Of a stretch of 27,500 nt of DNA, positions 12,842 to 27,320 are shown one piece after another. Position 1 is the first letter of the stretch. The number at the start of each line of letters is the position of its first letter. This DNA is from Armadillidium nasatum (lineage: Eukaryota; Arthropoda; Malacostraca; Isopoda; Armadillidiidae): positions 1 through 27,500 of the forward strand of contig SEYY01009639.1 in NCBI GenBank assembly GCA_009176605.1, given 5' to 3'. The notes below the pieces were generated by a model. That model ran no database searches. It was not told the origin of the DNA and was given only the letters and a program-made list of their open reading frames with translations. A program made the translations under genes and the position numbers.

Positions 12842-13280
12842 AAACCAGAGAAAGTAGTATGACTCTACAGATTCCAACTCCCTTCAAAACTTTAGGTAGG
12901 CAAATTTTGGAAAGCATCTCAGGAACGAAGGAGAGTGGTGGGCTTGATTTAAGACATGATGAATTTATTCAAATTGTAATATTGGTAAGTGTAATCATTA
13001 CAAGTGTTATTCGATGTTATAAGGAGACAAACGACCATACCAGAAGATCAAAATAGGGCAAGCGACGTGCACCAAAATAAGAGGAAGACCGCTTTATGAA
13101 GTCGTCAACAGTTCAAAACCGATTTAATAAGGCAAAAAGCCTTCAAATGCGGTTGAACCAGACTTAAGTACAGATACCTATAGGAAGCGGATTATTGAAC
13201 GAAATTTTCACCATTGAAACCAGAGAATGTAGTAAGACTCTTCAGATTCAAGCTAACTTCAAAACTTTAGGTAGGCAAAT
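12842..13280 (+). repeat. 64-bp direct repeat pair within the Tc1-like element
   Basis: 12842-12905 and 13217-13280 match at 57 of 64 positions without a gap, offset 375 bp. The last 22 bases, covering CTTCAAAACTTTAGGTAGGC, are identical. Confidence 0.9.
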
Positions 13281-13760
13281 ATCATAGAATAACATGTGCA
13301 AGGGAACATTTTACCAGTTACATTGATGGTTGGGACGAAAATCCTATTTACAGACGAGTCTAGATTTGTTTCTACAGTTCAGATCGACATTCCAGAGATT
13401 ATAGACGGACAACTGAAAGATCTGCTGCATGTAACATTCGACGCAGCACATTATATAGAAAAGGATCAATAATGGAATAGTGTGGAGTTCTTTTGATTGT
13501 GCTTACAGAGGTTTACTTATTGATGATGATGGTCCCAAATGCTGAACGATACATTACCAGTTTCTTACACTCTTAAGTTGTTCTATTTGTATTTCACAGC
13601 GGAGATGGGTTTATTCTAATGCAGACTACACGCACCTCGAATAGTTCATGAACATTTGAATGGTATATACATAAACTTTTTAAATTAGCCAACATTCAGT
13701 CCAGATCTCAATCCAAGAGAAGAAAATCCAAGTACTCTTACTCTAGAAAACTCCAGAAAA
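12842..13760 (+). pseudogene. Tc1-like transposase, heavily decayed
   Basis: The N-terminal part (about 12940-13140) reads GLDLRHDEFIQIVIL, then RCYKETNDHTRRSK and EDRFMKSSTVQNRFNKAKSL, matching the helix-turn-helix region of Tc1-like transposases. The catalytic part gives LFTDESRF (about 13345-13370, first Asp), a block equivalent to GGGSVMVWG near 13465-13490, FILMQ near 13610 with the second Asp lost through a frameshift, and SPDLNP followed by EE (about 13698-13725, third acidic residue). Many stops and shifts interrupt it. A 64-bp segment (12842-12905 and 13217-13280) is repeated directly. Terminal inverted repeats were not identified. Confidence 0.75.
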
Positions 13761-13942
13761 CTTTCCACTAGACGGCAAGTGAAAAATTATTACTAGTATG
13801 AATAGTTTCTAAACATTAATTCGTATCAGTGGTGGAAATATACGATATTAAGGGACGCTGAACAGTGCATAATAGCATGAATGATTTTCTGAATCTCGGT
13901 GTTTAATTGTTAAATTTTAATTGCAAAATTATCTACATTTTC

Positions 13943-13971
13943 GTCTGTCTTTGGCGCCACCAAAGACAGAC
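13943..13971. repeat. Perfect 12-bp hairpin
   Basis: GTCTGTCTTTGG (13943-13954) and CCAAAGACAGAC (13960-13971) are separated by CGCCA. It lies at the boundary between the Tc1-like remnant and the LINE endonuclease remnant, and is followed by a CTTATCTTGR direct repeat (13971-13990). Confidence 0.9.
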
Positions 13972-14007
13972 TTATCTTGGCTTATCTTGATGCACGGTCT
14001 TTTTTTT

Positions 14008-14335
14008 TCATTAATTTCTGCAACATTCGCGGTCTTCAATCCAATTTCCATTATGTTGAACATCACTTCTCTTCTTCTTGAGTTCCTCTATTCTTGACCT
14101 CTTGTTCTGATAGCAAACCGTTTTTGGTTTCCTCCTACTGCCTCTATCCTCAATTTTCAGTCAAAGGCTGTTGCTGCGCATACGTGCGCAACGATGTTGT
14201 TTGTTCTCGTGTCTCTAATTTGGAGTCTTTCGAATTTTCCACCTTGTGACTTAGGTTCTCTTGCCATTCTACGACCATATTCATTTATTCTGTTTATTTA
14301 TCTCCTAATCCTACTAACTACTTACTACTGACTAT
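14008..14335 (+). pseudogene. APE-type LINE endonuclease fragment, N-terminal part
   Basis: The plus strand reads INFCNIRGLQSNFHYVEHHF at 14010-14069, the first conserved Asn strand of apurinic-type LINE endonucleases. It is followed in shifted frames by a T-E/T-S strand, GCCCAYVRNDVVC (about 14170-14208), a NLESFEFSTL segment and IYSVYLSPNPTNY (about 14280-14325). This domain nicks target DNA for CR1/Jockey-type LINEs. Three or more frame changes break it. After about 14335 the sequence becomes AT-rich. Confidence 0.7.
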
Positions 14336-14665
14336 TGCAAGTGTATGAACGTTGGTGTACATGTGAGTGTGTGTGTGTTTCTTTGAATGTGATACACTTT
14401 GAATTTTTAATTTAATTGCTTAGGTCTGTTTTAAGTTTAAACTTTTGATTTTAAATTTATTTTTTATTTTTACTCTTAAAATTTAAGAAAAATTTTACCG
14501 TTTTAAATTTACTTTATAATTTCTTTGAGGTTTTAATTCAATCGCTCGTCAGGGTTTATCTTTTTTATTTATTTATTTTTTTTGTCTTAATCATAGTTTC
14601 AATATTTTTAATATTAATTTTAATAGTTTTAAATTTTTAATACTACAAATTTTTTCACAATTTAC
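14336..14665. other. T-rich low-complexity spacer
   Basis: Runs of TTTAAA, TTTTTA and ATTTA with a short (GT)n at about 14370-14380. It separates two LINE endonuclease fragments. No coding or structural feature is supported. Confidence 0.6.
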
Positions 14666-14667
14666 TA

Positions 14668-15080
14668 CTAAATGGTGGAGTATGTGCCTATATTAACATT
14701 AACACTCCTGTGACACGTCTCGTAAATCTAGAATCTCCCAACTTCGATGTTTTATGGCTTAAAATCTGTCTTCCTACTACTACAATTATCTTGTGTTTCT
14801 GCTACTGCTCCCCTAATGGAACAGATTTTCCAGTTCTTTTTCAATATCTTACTATTTCTCACGAGACTGTTACTTCTTCTCATTCAAATGCTGAAGTCCT
14901 CTATTTAAGGGATTTCAATGTACACCACACTGAGTGGTTGGGTTCAACTCATACTGATACAGGTGGGAGAGAGGTCAAATCATTTCAGTATTCTCAACGA
15001 TCTGGAGCAGTTGATTAGGGAACCAACACACATTCCAGATCGTCCTAACCAATTCTTGAATACACTTGATTTATGGAATT
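14668..15080 (+). pseudogene. APE-type LINE endonuclease fragment, second copy
   Basis: The reading begins GGVCAYINTNTPVTRLVNLE and continues through FDVLWLKICLPTTTIILCF, YCSPNGTDF and DFNVHHTEWLGSTHTDTGG (about 14904-14965). The last is the catalytic G-D-F-N block of APE endonucleases, with Gly changed to Arg (RDFN). The frame ends at a stop at 15016-15018 and goes on one frame over with REPTHIPDRPNQFLNTLDL. The C-terminal S-D-H block is missing. It overlaps in content with the fragment at 14170-14325 but is clearly different in sequence, so two LINE copies or families contributed. Confidence 0.8.
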
Positions 15081-15189
15081 TCTTTAATTCCTTTTAGCCA
15101 TGTCCATGGGTATTTATAATTATATTTTCCACTAACGAGAACCCTTCTGCTATAAGAAATCCTCTTTCGAATTTTTAATAATTTCTCTA

Positions 15190-15500
15190 GTTCTTGTATT
15201 CGTTCTTTTCTTTCCTAACTCTTTTATAGAGGTCCACATGTCTTCTAATGAGTTCTTAATTGCATTCTATATCTTCTTACTTCTCTTGTAAAGTTCCAAT
15301 ACTCTTTAAATGAGTATACCCTCTTCCAAAGTTCCAATATTCTTTTAAGAAGTTCTAGCGCTTTTTCTCTTTAAAATTCTAGCAAAGTTGTAAAATTCTT
15401 TTAAGGAAGTTCTTGTACTCTTTCTCTTCCTAACATTCTTGTAGAGTTCCAATATTCTTTTAAGCTGTTTTTGTCGTCTTTCTCTTCTTAACTCCGTTAT
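15190..15500. repeat. Degenerate minisatellite, period about 57-61 bp
   Basis: About five diverged units are marked by GTTCTTGTAYTC-type starts at about 15190, 15251, 15351, 15408 and 15465, and by GTTCCAATAYTCTTT segments at about 15293, 15331 and 15445. Pyrimidine-rich CTCTTCCTAA stretches lie between them. It contains no coding frame. Confidence 0.7.
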
Positions 15501-15876
15501 TTCTAATTTCAAGCTTACACGTTAAAAAATCAAGGATTAATCTCTCGGTATGTGTTTATAAATTAGTACACAAAGGCTCGTATAGTTTGTGGAGTTTTAA
15601 TTATACTTATTGAAAGAGACCATCCAGTTCTCGCATTGATTGCATATATAATATCTCATTTTCATTCATTAAAATTAACTTTTCCATTATTATTCTATTT
15701 CATTACTTATAATATTACTTATTAGAATTAGGAAATTCCCTCTTACTTGCAAAGTTCATTTTCTTTTCTTTGTTTCATGAACTTTTTACTTACCCTGAAA
15801 AAAAATCGAATCAACATATTAATAGTTTAATTACAAATATGAACCCCACAATAACATTTCTGAGTTTCTGAGGAGT

Positions 15877-15988
<112 letters not shown>

Positions 15989-16056
15989 TTTGTGTGTTCT
16001 GAGTTTGGGGGCTTAGATGCAAAAGAAATACATGAATAAATATGAATTAATAAATT

Positions 16057-16560
16057 TCGGTGAATCTTTTGCTGTGGCTCTGGACATATCGAAAACCTTC
16101 AATAGACTCAGTCATAAGGCTTTGATTTCTAAACTTCCCTCTTTCGATATCTATCCTTCTCTCTGTGATCTTTCTAATTTCCTTTTTCTACTTTTCATTA
16201 ATGACCTTCTCTCTATTACTTCATTTGGAAGACGCCCCTTCCAACAGCAGTTAATAGACTCGAGGAGAATAGTCTTGGAGCAACTGACCTCTAATCTTTC
16301 TCGTATTCAAATTGGGGCAGAGGAAATAAGGTTGTTGTCAATGCCTCAAAACCTCAGTTTCTCCATCTCTCTACTCGACACAACCTTCATTGTATCTTCG
16401 AAAATACACGACTCAAACCTTCATCTGTCCTCAATATTCTCGGTGTATCTTTTTCTCGTGATCTTTCTTGGAAAGATCACATTATTTCTCACTCTAAATA
16501 AGCTACAAAGAGGTTGGGTGTTCTGAGGTACCTTCAGAATCTCTTTACTACTGTCGACGA
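16057..16560 (+). pseudogene. LINE reverse transcriptase fragment in unit A (family A)
   Basis: The translation has [20 protein letters not shown] (16057-16116), KLPSFDIYPSLCDL, LLFINDLLSITS and then, directly, FGRRPFQQQLIDSRR. The YADD catalytic box that should lie between ITS and RRPFQQQ has been deleted. The later part (about 16310-16520) is in changing frames and corresponds to the region that reads NASKTQ, LHLSTRH and WKDHI in better copies. The 69 bases between (TA)n and the LINE similarity are A-rich and unassigned. Confidence 0.85.
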
Positions 16561-16579
16561 TTTTTTTCAATCTTGACCA

Positions 16580-16637
<58 letters not shown>
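16580..16637. repeat. (TTA)n microsatellite (unit A)
   Basis: About 19 ATT units directly downstream of the LINE fragment, followed by GCAGATATGC. Confidence 0.97.
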
Positions 16638-16969
16638 GCAGATATGCTATAGTCAGCATGACTCTTTCAATTTGTTTCATTGTGGAGTTTTAATTATACT
16701 TATTGAAAGAGACCATCCAGTTCTCGCATTGATTGCATATATAATATCTCATTTTCATTCATTAAAATTAACTTTTCCATTATTATTCTATTTCATTACT
16801 TATAATATTACTTATTAGAATTAGGAAATTCCCTCTTACTTGCAAAGTTCATTTTCTTTTCTTTGTTTCATGAACTTTTTACTTACCCTGAAAAAAAATC
16901 GAATCAACATATTAATAGTTTAATTACAAATATGAACCCCACAATAACATTTCTGAGTTTCTGAGGAGT

Positions 16970-17211
<242 letters not shown>

Positions 17212-17280
17212 TTTGTGTGTTCTGAGTTTGGGGGCTTAGATGCAAAAGAAATACATGAATAAATATGAATTAATAAATTT

Positions 17281-17785
17281 CGGTGAATCTTTTGCTGTGG
17301 CTCTGGACATATCGAAAACCTTCAATAGACTCAGTCATAAGGCTTTGATTTCTAAACTTCCCTCTTTCGATATCTATCCTTCTCTCTGTGATCTTTCTAA
17401 TTTCCTTTTTCTACTTTTCATTAATGACCTTCTCTCTATTACTTCATTTGGAAGACGCCCCTTCCAACAGCAGTTAATAGACTCGAGGAGAATAGTCTTG
17501 GAGCAACTGACCTCTAATCTTTCTCGTATTTCAAATTGGGGCAGAGGAAATAAGGTTGTTGTCAATGCCTCAAAAACCTCAGTTTTCCCATCTCTCTACT
17601 CGACAACAACCTTCATTGTATCTTCGAAAATACACGACTCAAACCTTCATCTGTCCTCAATATTCTCGGTGTATCTTTTTCTCGTGATCTTTCTTGGAAA
17701 GATCACATTATTTCTCACTCTAAATAAGCTACAAAGAGGTTGGGTGTTCTGAGGTACCTTCAGAATCTCTTTACTACTGTCGACG
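17281..17785 (+). pseudogene. LINE reverse transcriptase fragment in unit B (family A)
   Basis: Same fragment as in unit A, including the YADD deletion, which therefore predates the duplication. Unit B has extra single bases relative to A (an extra T near 17530 and extra bases near 17575 and 17605). These restore the correct reading ISNWGRGNKVVVNASKT for longer than in unit A. Confidence 0.87.
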
Positions 17786-17805
17786 ATTTTTTTCAATCTT
17801 GACCA

Positions 17806-17890
<85 letters not shown>
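17806..17890. repeat. (TTA)n microsatellite (unit B)
   Basis: About 28 ATT units, roughly nine more than in unit A. Confidence 0.97.
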
Positions 17891-17932
17891 GCAGATATGC
17901 TATAGTCAGCATGACTCTTTCAATTTGTTTCA

Positions 17933-19018
<1,086 letters not shown>

Positions 19019-19047
19019 CTTTCAATCGGAGATGTAAAAAAGATCCA

Positions 19048-19596
19048 ACTCAACTACACCCCAGTTACTTACTCTTTATAGGGGTGTTGTCCGCCCCTAT
19101 ATGTAGTATGCCTCACACATCTGGGGTGGTTCCACACATACAGTTCTTCTCGAAAAGGTGGAGCGTAGAGCTTTTCGTCTAATAAATTCTTTTGCTCTTA
19201 TTAACTCTTTCCAATCTCTTTCAACCCTTCGTATTGTTACGTCACTCTCTCTGTACCATCGTTATTACAACGGACACTACTCTTCTGAACTCTCACATCG
19301 CATATCTCTTCCATTGAGAAGGGCCCGTGTGATTTGACTTTCTACACAGTCTCATCTTTTCTCTGTCCAACTCTCTGACCCCAGATTTAACCGCTAGGCT
19401 CAATCTTACATGTACTCTACTGGTAAAGTCTGGAACACATTCCCTTTATCTGTTTTTTCAACTTTCTTTGACTTGCATACTTTTAAACCCCGTGTATCGG
19501 GTCATGTCAGCTAATGTTGACCAGATTTTCAACTTTTTCCCCAACTATGGTGGAAATTGGTAGGCCTCTAGTCTTTGTCTACCAGAGGAGATATTA
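19048..19596 (+). mobile_element. 3' part of CR1/Jockey-group LINE (family A), plus strand
   Basis: From CACCCCAGTTACTTAC onward this matches the 3' third of the LINE at 19754-21557 read in the opposite direction. The C-terminal coding part encodes the RVVRPCMEYASHIWG-like and LSLYYRYYNGH-like segments in changing frames, then LNR.AQSYMYSTGKVWNT and a FKPRVSGHVS-type end. The 3' UTR contains GGTAGGCCTCTAG...ACCAGAGG and runs into ATATTAAA then (TA)n. It is 5'-truncated soon after the (CT)n tract and carries several frameshifts. Confidence 0.88.
19565..19588 (+). repeat. LINE 3'-terminal hairpin, copy 1
   Basis: CCTCTAG (19565-19571) can pair with CCAGAGG (19582-19588) except at one A/C position, with a loop of about 10 bases. 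It lies eight bases before the tail. Confidence 0.75.
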
Positions 19597-19777
<181 letters not shown>

Positions 19778-20705
19778 CCTACTCAAATTCCACCAGAGTT
19801 AGGGGGAAAGTCGGAACATGGTCAAATTAAAGGCCGACATGACCTGATACACGGCGTTTGAAGGTGCATAAGTCATAGGAAGTTGGGAAAATAGATGAAG
19901 GAAGTGTGTTCCAGACTTTACCAGTAGAGTACATGTAAGATTGAGCATAGCGGTTAAGTCTGGGGTCAGAGAGTTGGACAGAGAAAGGATGAGACTGTGT
20001 AGAAAGTCGAGTCGCACGAGCCCTTCTCAATGGAGGAGGTATGCGACGAGAGAGTTCAGAAGAGCAGTGTCCATTGTAATAGCGATAGTATAGAGAGAGT
20101 GACGCAACAATTCGACGGGCAGAAAGAGATTGGAGAGAGTTAGTAAGAGCAGGAGAGTTGATAAGACGAAAAGCCCTAGACTCCACCTTCTTAGGAGAGC
20201 TGTATGTAGTGGAACCACCCCAGATGTGCGAAGCATACTCCATACAGGGGCGAACAACACCCCTATACAGAGCAAGCAACTGGGGTGGAGTGAAGAAATA
20301 CTGAAGGCGCCTCAGAACACCCAACCTCTTAGAAGCTTGTTTAGAAAGAGAGGTAATGTGATCTTTCCAAGAAAGATCACGAGAAAAAGGAAACACCGAG
20401 AATATTAAGGAACAGATGAAGGTTTGAGTTGAGTGTTTTCGAAGAAGATATCATAGTTGTGTGGAAGATTGTGTCGAGTAGAGAGATGGAGGAATTGAGT
20501 TTTTGAGGCATTGAAAACGAACCATGTTTTCTCTGCCCCAATTTGAAATGACGAGATAGATCAGAGGTCAGTTGCTCCAAGGCCAACCCTCCTTGCGTCT
20601 ATTAACTGTTGTTGGGAGGGGCGTCTTTCAAATTGAAAGGAGTAATGAAGGGTGGAGTCATCAGCATAGGAGTGGATAGGAGATGAAGTAATAGAGAGAA
20701 GGTCA

Positions 20706-21557
20706 TTAATGAAAAAGAAAAAGTGTTGGGGATAGGACAGATCCTTGAGGAACACCACTATTAATAGATTTATAGGATGAACGGTGGCCGTCTACAACAG
20801 CTGCTATAGAACGACCAGAAAGGAAATCAGAGAGAAGGTCACAGAGAGAAGGATAGATTCCGAAAGAGGGAAGTTTGGAAATCAAAGCTTTGTGCCAGAC
20901 TCTATCGAAAGCTTTCGATATGTCCAGCGCCACAGCAAAAGATTCACCGAAATGCCGAAGAGCGGAGGACCAAGAGTCAGAGAGAAGGGAAAGAAGATCA
21001 CCAGTAGAGCGTTTCTTACGAAAGCCATACTGGCGATCAGAGATAAGATTAGAAGAATTGAGATGTTTCCAAATCTTCCTGTTAAGGATAGATTCGAAAA
21101 CTTTAGAAAGAACGGAGGTTAAAGAAATTGGACGATAGTTAGAGGGTTGAGAGGGGTCCCCCTTCTTCGGCACAGGCTGAATGAGCGCACGTTTCCAGCA
21201 AGAAGGGAAGGTTGAAGTAGAAAGACATAGACGAAATAGTTTACCAAGGCAGGGTGCAAGCTCGGAAGCACAAGTTTTGAGAACCACAGGAGGGATACCA
21301 TCAGGACCGTACGCCTTCTTAGTGTTAAGTTCAGAGAGAGCAGAAATGACGTCTTTAGAAGAAATTACAATTTTAGACATAAATGAGTTATGTGCGTGTG
21401 TGTTGCATTCTTTGGTTGAATTACAATAATAATAATTAGAAGGTTGGGATTTGACAATACCACCAAACAATGAAACATTTAATAGGAAGCAGGAAGCTTG
21501 CTTCTTTCGACAGCCAGCACAAGAATTAAATATGAAATGAGGAAGGAAGGAACTCAT
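20706..21557 (-). pseudogene. LINE reverse transcriptase, fingers and palm (longest open frame)
   Basis: A 283-codon frame ends at a stop just after LSPTLFLFH. RT motifs in order are the GPDG loop (motif 0/1 region), PKKGDPSQPSNYRPISLTS (motif 1-2), DISKAFDRVWH (motif A, with the first catalytic Asp) and NSGVPQGSVLSP (motif B). The ATG at 21557 need not be the true start, because the first 60 codons (Cys-rich, then Asn/Tyr-rich) show no family resemblance. Motif C lies in another frame downstream, so this copy cannot make an active enzyme without correction. Confidence 0.88.
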
Positions 21558-22329
<772 letters not shown>

Positions 22330-24420
22330 GTAGAATAGATTTTACACTTTACAGTAACAAAAATAGAATATAGAGTATGGTAGTCGCTATATAAGCAATG
22401 CATCTCGCATGGGTTTATATAATGTGAGCAAATTAAAAATTTGCAGCCTTGTTTTCTTAGGAACGAATGGTCTTGGATGAAAAGTACAGATGTCAAACAA
22501 TAAAAGATTACAGTGAAAAGAAAAAGATAACTGATTAAGATTACGATAATCCTTCTTTTCATCCGTATTCCGAAGATAAGCTATTGCAGACAAGTTTACA
22601 GGATTCAAAAAAATACAGGAAAGGGAGTGAGACAAAGGTTCAGCTACAGAGTTTTATAAGGACTATACAGAAGAAACATACTTTTAAAAGATGATGTTGA
22701 CCATCATTCTTCGTAAGGTTACGACTATATTTATATAAAGCGGAAATTTCAGGTTTTTGATTATAACATACATATATAGTATAACATAAAAATATTTGAT
22801 TACAAGTACAAGAAAAGTTTAAAATGCAAAACTGCTAAATAGGTGGTCAACAATTCATTGTGAAAAGCAAAATATTTGCACTGTAGCTAGATCAATTTTC
22901 ACTAAAAAATTGATCGGAATAGGTATGCCGTTTGCCATCTAATACAAAGTTACTCCAATGACGACGATGGAGGCAACAGTGACCAATTGAAGTGCGTTAC
23001 ATCAAGAATGGCAAATTAGTTATTATAGAAGCAATGGTGTTTTTAATATGCTGGAAGAATTTTGAGGTTTCACTGGTCAGGACAAAGTGGAAGAATTCAA
23101 AGCTCAAGTTTTTATAAGCTCAGATAGAGGAAAAACAATGTAAGGGATATTAAGAATTAAACGGTGATAAAACCAATCATGTTCATTATTCTTATTCCGT
23201 AAGTTTCGGATACGCAGAAATTTCAGTCTGCTAGGCACAAGAGCTGCAAGATCAGCAGGAGAAACATTAAGCTTAAAAGTTCAATGAGGATTGAAGAATA
23301 ACAATCTGTCCACGTTACAGCATTAACATCCCTAAAATCCGTATAAGGACACCAATCACCTAGTGCTGTTTTCGGGAAGAGTTGAAGTGCTGATGTCCAT
23401 GATGACTTACTAGAGGGACGTAGAATTCTAGAGTGTAGTAAAATGGCATATTTATTTTAAACAATGACTAATTTGTGCTCAGAGAGACGCTTTATGGGAG
23501 GTGCATTTCCAGTTTCTATCCTAAGAAACACTAGAGGATTAAAATGATAATGCTGTATACACCTGTATTCACGATTTCAGATCGGATAGAGTCAACAAGA
23601 ATCATAAAAAAAGAGTAGAAACTCGTAACAGAATTCACGAAGATTTTTCACTCATTGTCGATAATTAAACTAAAATAATGAAAAAAACTATACCTAAAAG
23701 CAAAAATTCACGCCGAAGGAAAGATAAAGTAAGAAAGGATGAATTTACCATGACACGCTAGAGCAGAAATAGACGGCAGAAGGAACCAAAGAAAAATCAC
23801 CAACTAAGTCATAAGGTAACGCAGAAACCGATGCCTTTGTATGTTGCAATCGAAAGGGTCTTAAGCCCATCAGAAAAAATATAGAGGATGGAAGATTTAC
23901 AGATGCAGAAGATGTGGCAAAAAACAGGTAAAGCGGAGTAGAAACCTTAGAAACAGAATAGGATCGTTAGCTAAACTGTTTAACTGCTCAAGAGAAAGAG
24001 GGTTTTGGTAGCCAGAAGAGGACGACCAAAGGAAGGTTCCCTAGTTCCCCTAAATAGCGTCGGGACGTCGAAGCGTACCAAATCCTTACCAACGTCCACT
24101 TGAGTAGTCAAAAAAAGAATATCACTTTGATAGGAAAAAGGCCTACCTGTGAAAGGTTACTTGCTCAATAATTGTTGAAAGATTTCCCCACTTACTACGC
24201 TCGTAAATAAAAAGAAAGGAAGCCTTAAGGGCAGAATAACTTTTAGTTTGCAATTCTGAAGGAGAAATGCGTACGACAATGTGGACAAGTAGATGTGCAA
24301 CAGCATGATAAAAACGAGAGCCTTCAGATGTTATTCTAGAGTGTGAAACTGAGCGCCTCCAAAATTGTGAAACAAGATCTCACCAGGCCATCAAGAATAG
24401 TAGGTACTTTAATTCTTACC
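22330..24420 (-). mobile_element. Ty3/gypsy retrotransposon (copy 2), cryptic and very decayed
   Basis: No long open frame survives, yet translation of the minus strand with frame changes gives gypsy segments in the right order. Gag: SRFYHAVAHLL, ELQTKSYSALKASFLFIYER (24330-24200). RT start: APPIKRLSEHKLVIV and ILRPSSKSSWTSALQLFPK, then DWCPYTDFRDVNAVTW (23515-23320). RT connection: FYHRLILNIPYIVFPLSELI (23185-23125). RNase H: LQLVTVASIVVIGVTLY, NGIPIPINFL (23000-22915). Integrase N-terminus: FHPRPFVPKKTRLQIFNLL (22490-22430). The RT palm with its YxDD box is missing, the RNase H catalytic Asp of TDAS is Val, and the integrase core is not found. LTRs were not identified. Confidence 0.7.
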
Positions 24421-25375
24421 AAGGAAATAGAGGTTCATTATCAGGTTTATCAGATATTACAACTGTTAAAAAGAATGTTCTAACTAAAGTCACCTATATA
24501 GGGATAGTTGGAAGTCTTCTGAATAAATGAACAGTGGAAACAATCAGTATTATTTAATCAATAGGTTTTAAGCAGTTCACACTATATACTATAACAAATA
24601 TTCGATGAAACCTAAGAGGTGTGTAAGTTAACGAACGTGAAATATTCATTTCACTTGTCACTGGATCCCGATGAGTTTAAAGTACTGTCACTTCGTATGC
24701 ATACAAAGAGTAAACAACTAAAACTTTGTAAAAATGTTTAATTTTTATAAAAAAAAAAATCTGAAAGTAGAGAAATGGTGCTATATAATAGTTCCCCTAA
24801 ATTCAAGGTGAACTCAAAAATACTATTAACCACTAAACAAGATTTTCTTTCCACCAAAAAATTTGGTTTATCGTAATTATTACTGTATTTTTCCTTCCTA
24901 AACATTCTTCTCTTCTAAGAGGTTAGGTGCTATGAAGCACCTTGATGTTCCTCACAGTGAGCTTCTGGATGGTGTGTCGCAGTGTCGCCCATCATCATAA
25001 GGAATGTAACTCACATAAATGTTGAGGTTTTAATCATGTTTAAATTTCATGTCTAAGGCATTCACTAATCTTTTTTGATTTCTCTAATTTCTTACTTTTC
25101 GTCAAACTACGATATTATTCCTCTTAAGTTATCGAAATTAAAATGGACTCTGCTCTTCCGAACTCAAAGTTCAGTAAAAAAATAGGTTATTAACAAGAAT
25201 AGAAAGTGGCGTTTGAAATGAATCTTGAGGACTACCACTTAAAGGACCAAAAGTTCACAAAATTATTATTATTATTGTTGGAAAGATAAAATAAAATAAA
25301 ATATTGAATATAAAAATGGAATAAATAAGTAAAAAATAAATAAAGAGATACATTAATTATGGAGTAAAGAACATA
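24421..25375. other. Unassigned AT-rich sequence with small repeats
   Basis: No gene supported. It holds a 7-bp hairpin, AGGTGCT/AGCACCT (24925-24942), and a short (TTA)n at 25262-25276. The 5' LTR of the minus-strand gypsy copy could lie in its left part, but nothing proves it. Confidence 0.5.
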
Positions 25376-26219
<844 letters not shown>

Positions 26220-26813
26220 TTCAAAACTTCCCTCTTTCGGAATCTATCCTTCTCTCTGTGGCCTCTCTAATTTCCTTTCCGGTAGTTCTATAGCAGCTGT
26301 TGTAGACGGCCATAGTTCTTCCTTTAAATATATTAATAGTGATGTTCCTCAAGGATCTGTCCTACCCCCATCACTTTTTCTGCTTTTCATTAATGACCTT
26401 CTCTCTGTTTCTTAATCTCCTATCCACTCCAATGCTGATGACTCCACCCTTCATTACTCTTTTCAATTTCAAAGGCGCCCTTCCCAACGACAGTTAATAG
26501 ACACAAAGAGAATATCCTTGGAGCAGCTGACCTCTGATCTATCTCGCATTTCAAATTGGGGCAGAGAGAAAATGGTTGTTTTCAATGCCACCAAAACTCA
26601 ATTCCTTCATCTCTCTACTCGACACAATCTTCCACACAACTATGATATCTTCTTTGAAAACACACAACTCAAACCTTCATCTCACCTTAATATTCTTGGT
26701 GTTTCTTTTTCTCGTTATCTTTCTTGGAAAGATCACATTACCTCTCTTTCTAAACAAGCTTCTAAGAGGTCGGGTGTTCTGAGCGCCTTCAGTATTTCTT
26801 CACATCACCCCAG

Positions 26814-27266
26814 TTGCTTGCTCTGTATAGGGGTGTTGTTCGCCCCTGTATGGAGTATGCGTCACACATCTGGGGTGGTTCTACTCATACAGCTCTGCTA
26901 GAGAAGGTGGAGTTTAGAGCTTTTCGCCTTATCAACTCTCCTGCTCTCACTAATTCTCTCCAATCTCTTTCTGCCTGTCGAAATGTTGCGTCACTCTCTC
27001 TATACAATCGCTATTACAATGGACACTGCTCTTCTGAACTCTCTCGTCGCATACCTCCTCCATTGAGAAGGGCAAGTGCGACTCGTCTTTCTACACAGTC
27101 TCATCCTTTCTCTATCCAACTCTCTGACCCCAGACTTAACCGCTATGCTCAATCTTACATGTACCCTACTGGTAAAGTCTGGAACACACTTCCTTCCTCT
27201 TTTTACCCAACTTCCTATGACTTGCACATCTTCAAATGCCGTGTATCAGGTCACATCGGCCTTTAA
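26814..27266 (+). pseudogene. LINE C-terminal domain, intact frame
   Basis: 150 codons from ALYRGVVRPCMEYASHIWGG through RAFRLINSPALTNSLQSLSA, LYNRYYNGHCSSELSRRIPP and [20 protein letters not shown] to RVSGHIGL, ended by TAA. This post-thumb region with R-P-x-x-E-Y-x-x-x-x-W and W-N-x-L-P motifs is characteristic of CR1/Jockey-group pol proteins. It is uninterrupted, so this copy is among the youngest in the window. Confidence 0.88.
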
Positions 27267-27320
27267 TTTTAATTAGACCTGGTTCCCGTTTTTCACCCTG
27301 ACTCTGGTGGAGTTTTTGGT

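Noticed and set aside
24421..25375. Search for a gypsy LTR next to the minus-strand copy
   Set aside because: No repeated pair of sequences with TG...CA ends could be found by eye on the two sides of 22330-24420.
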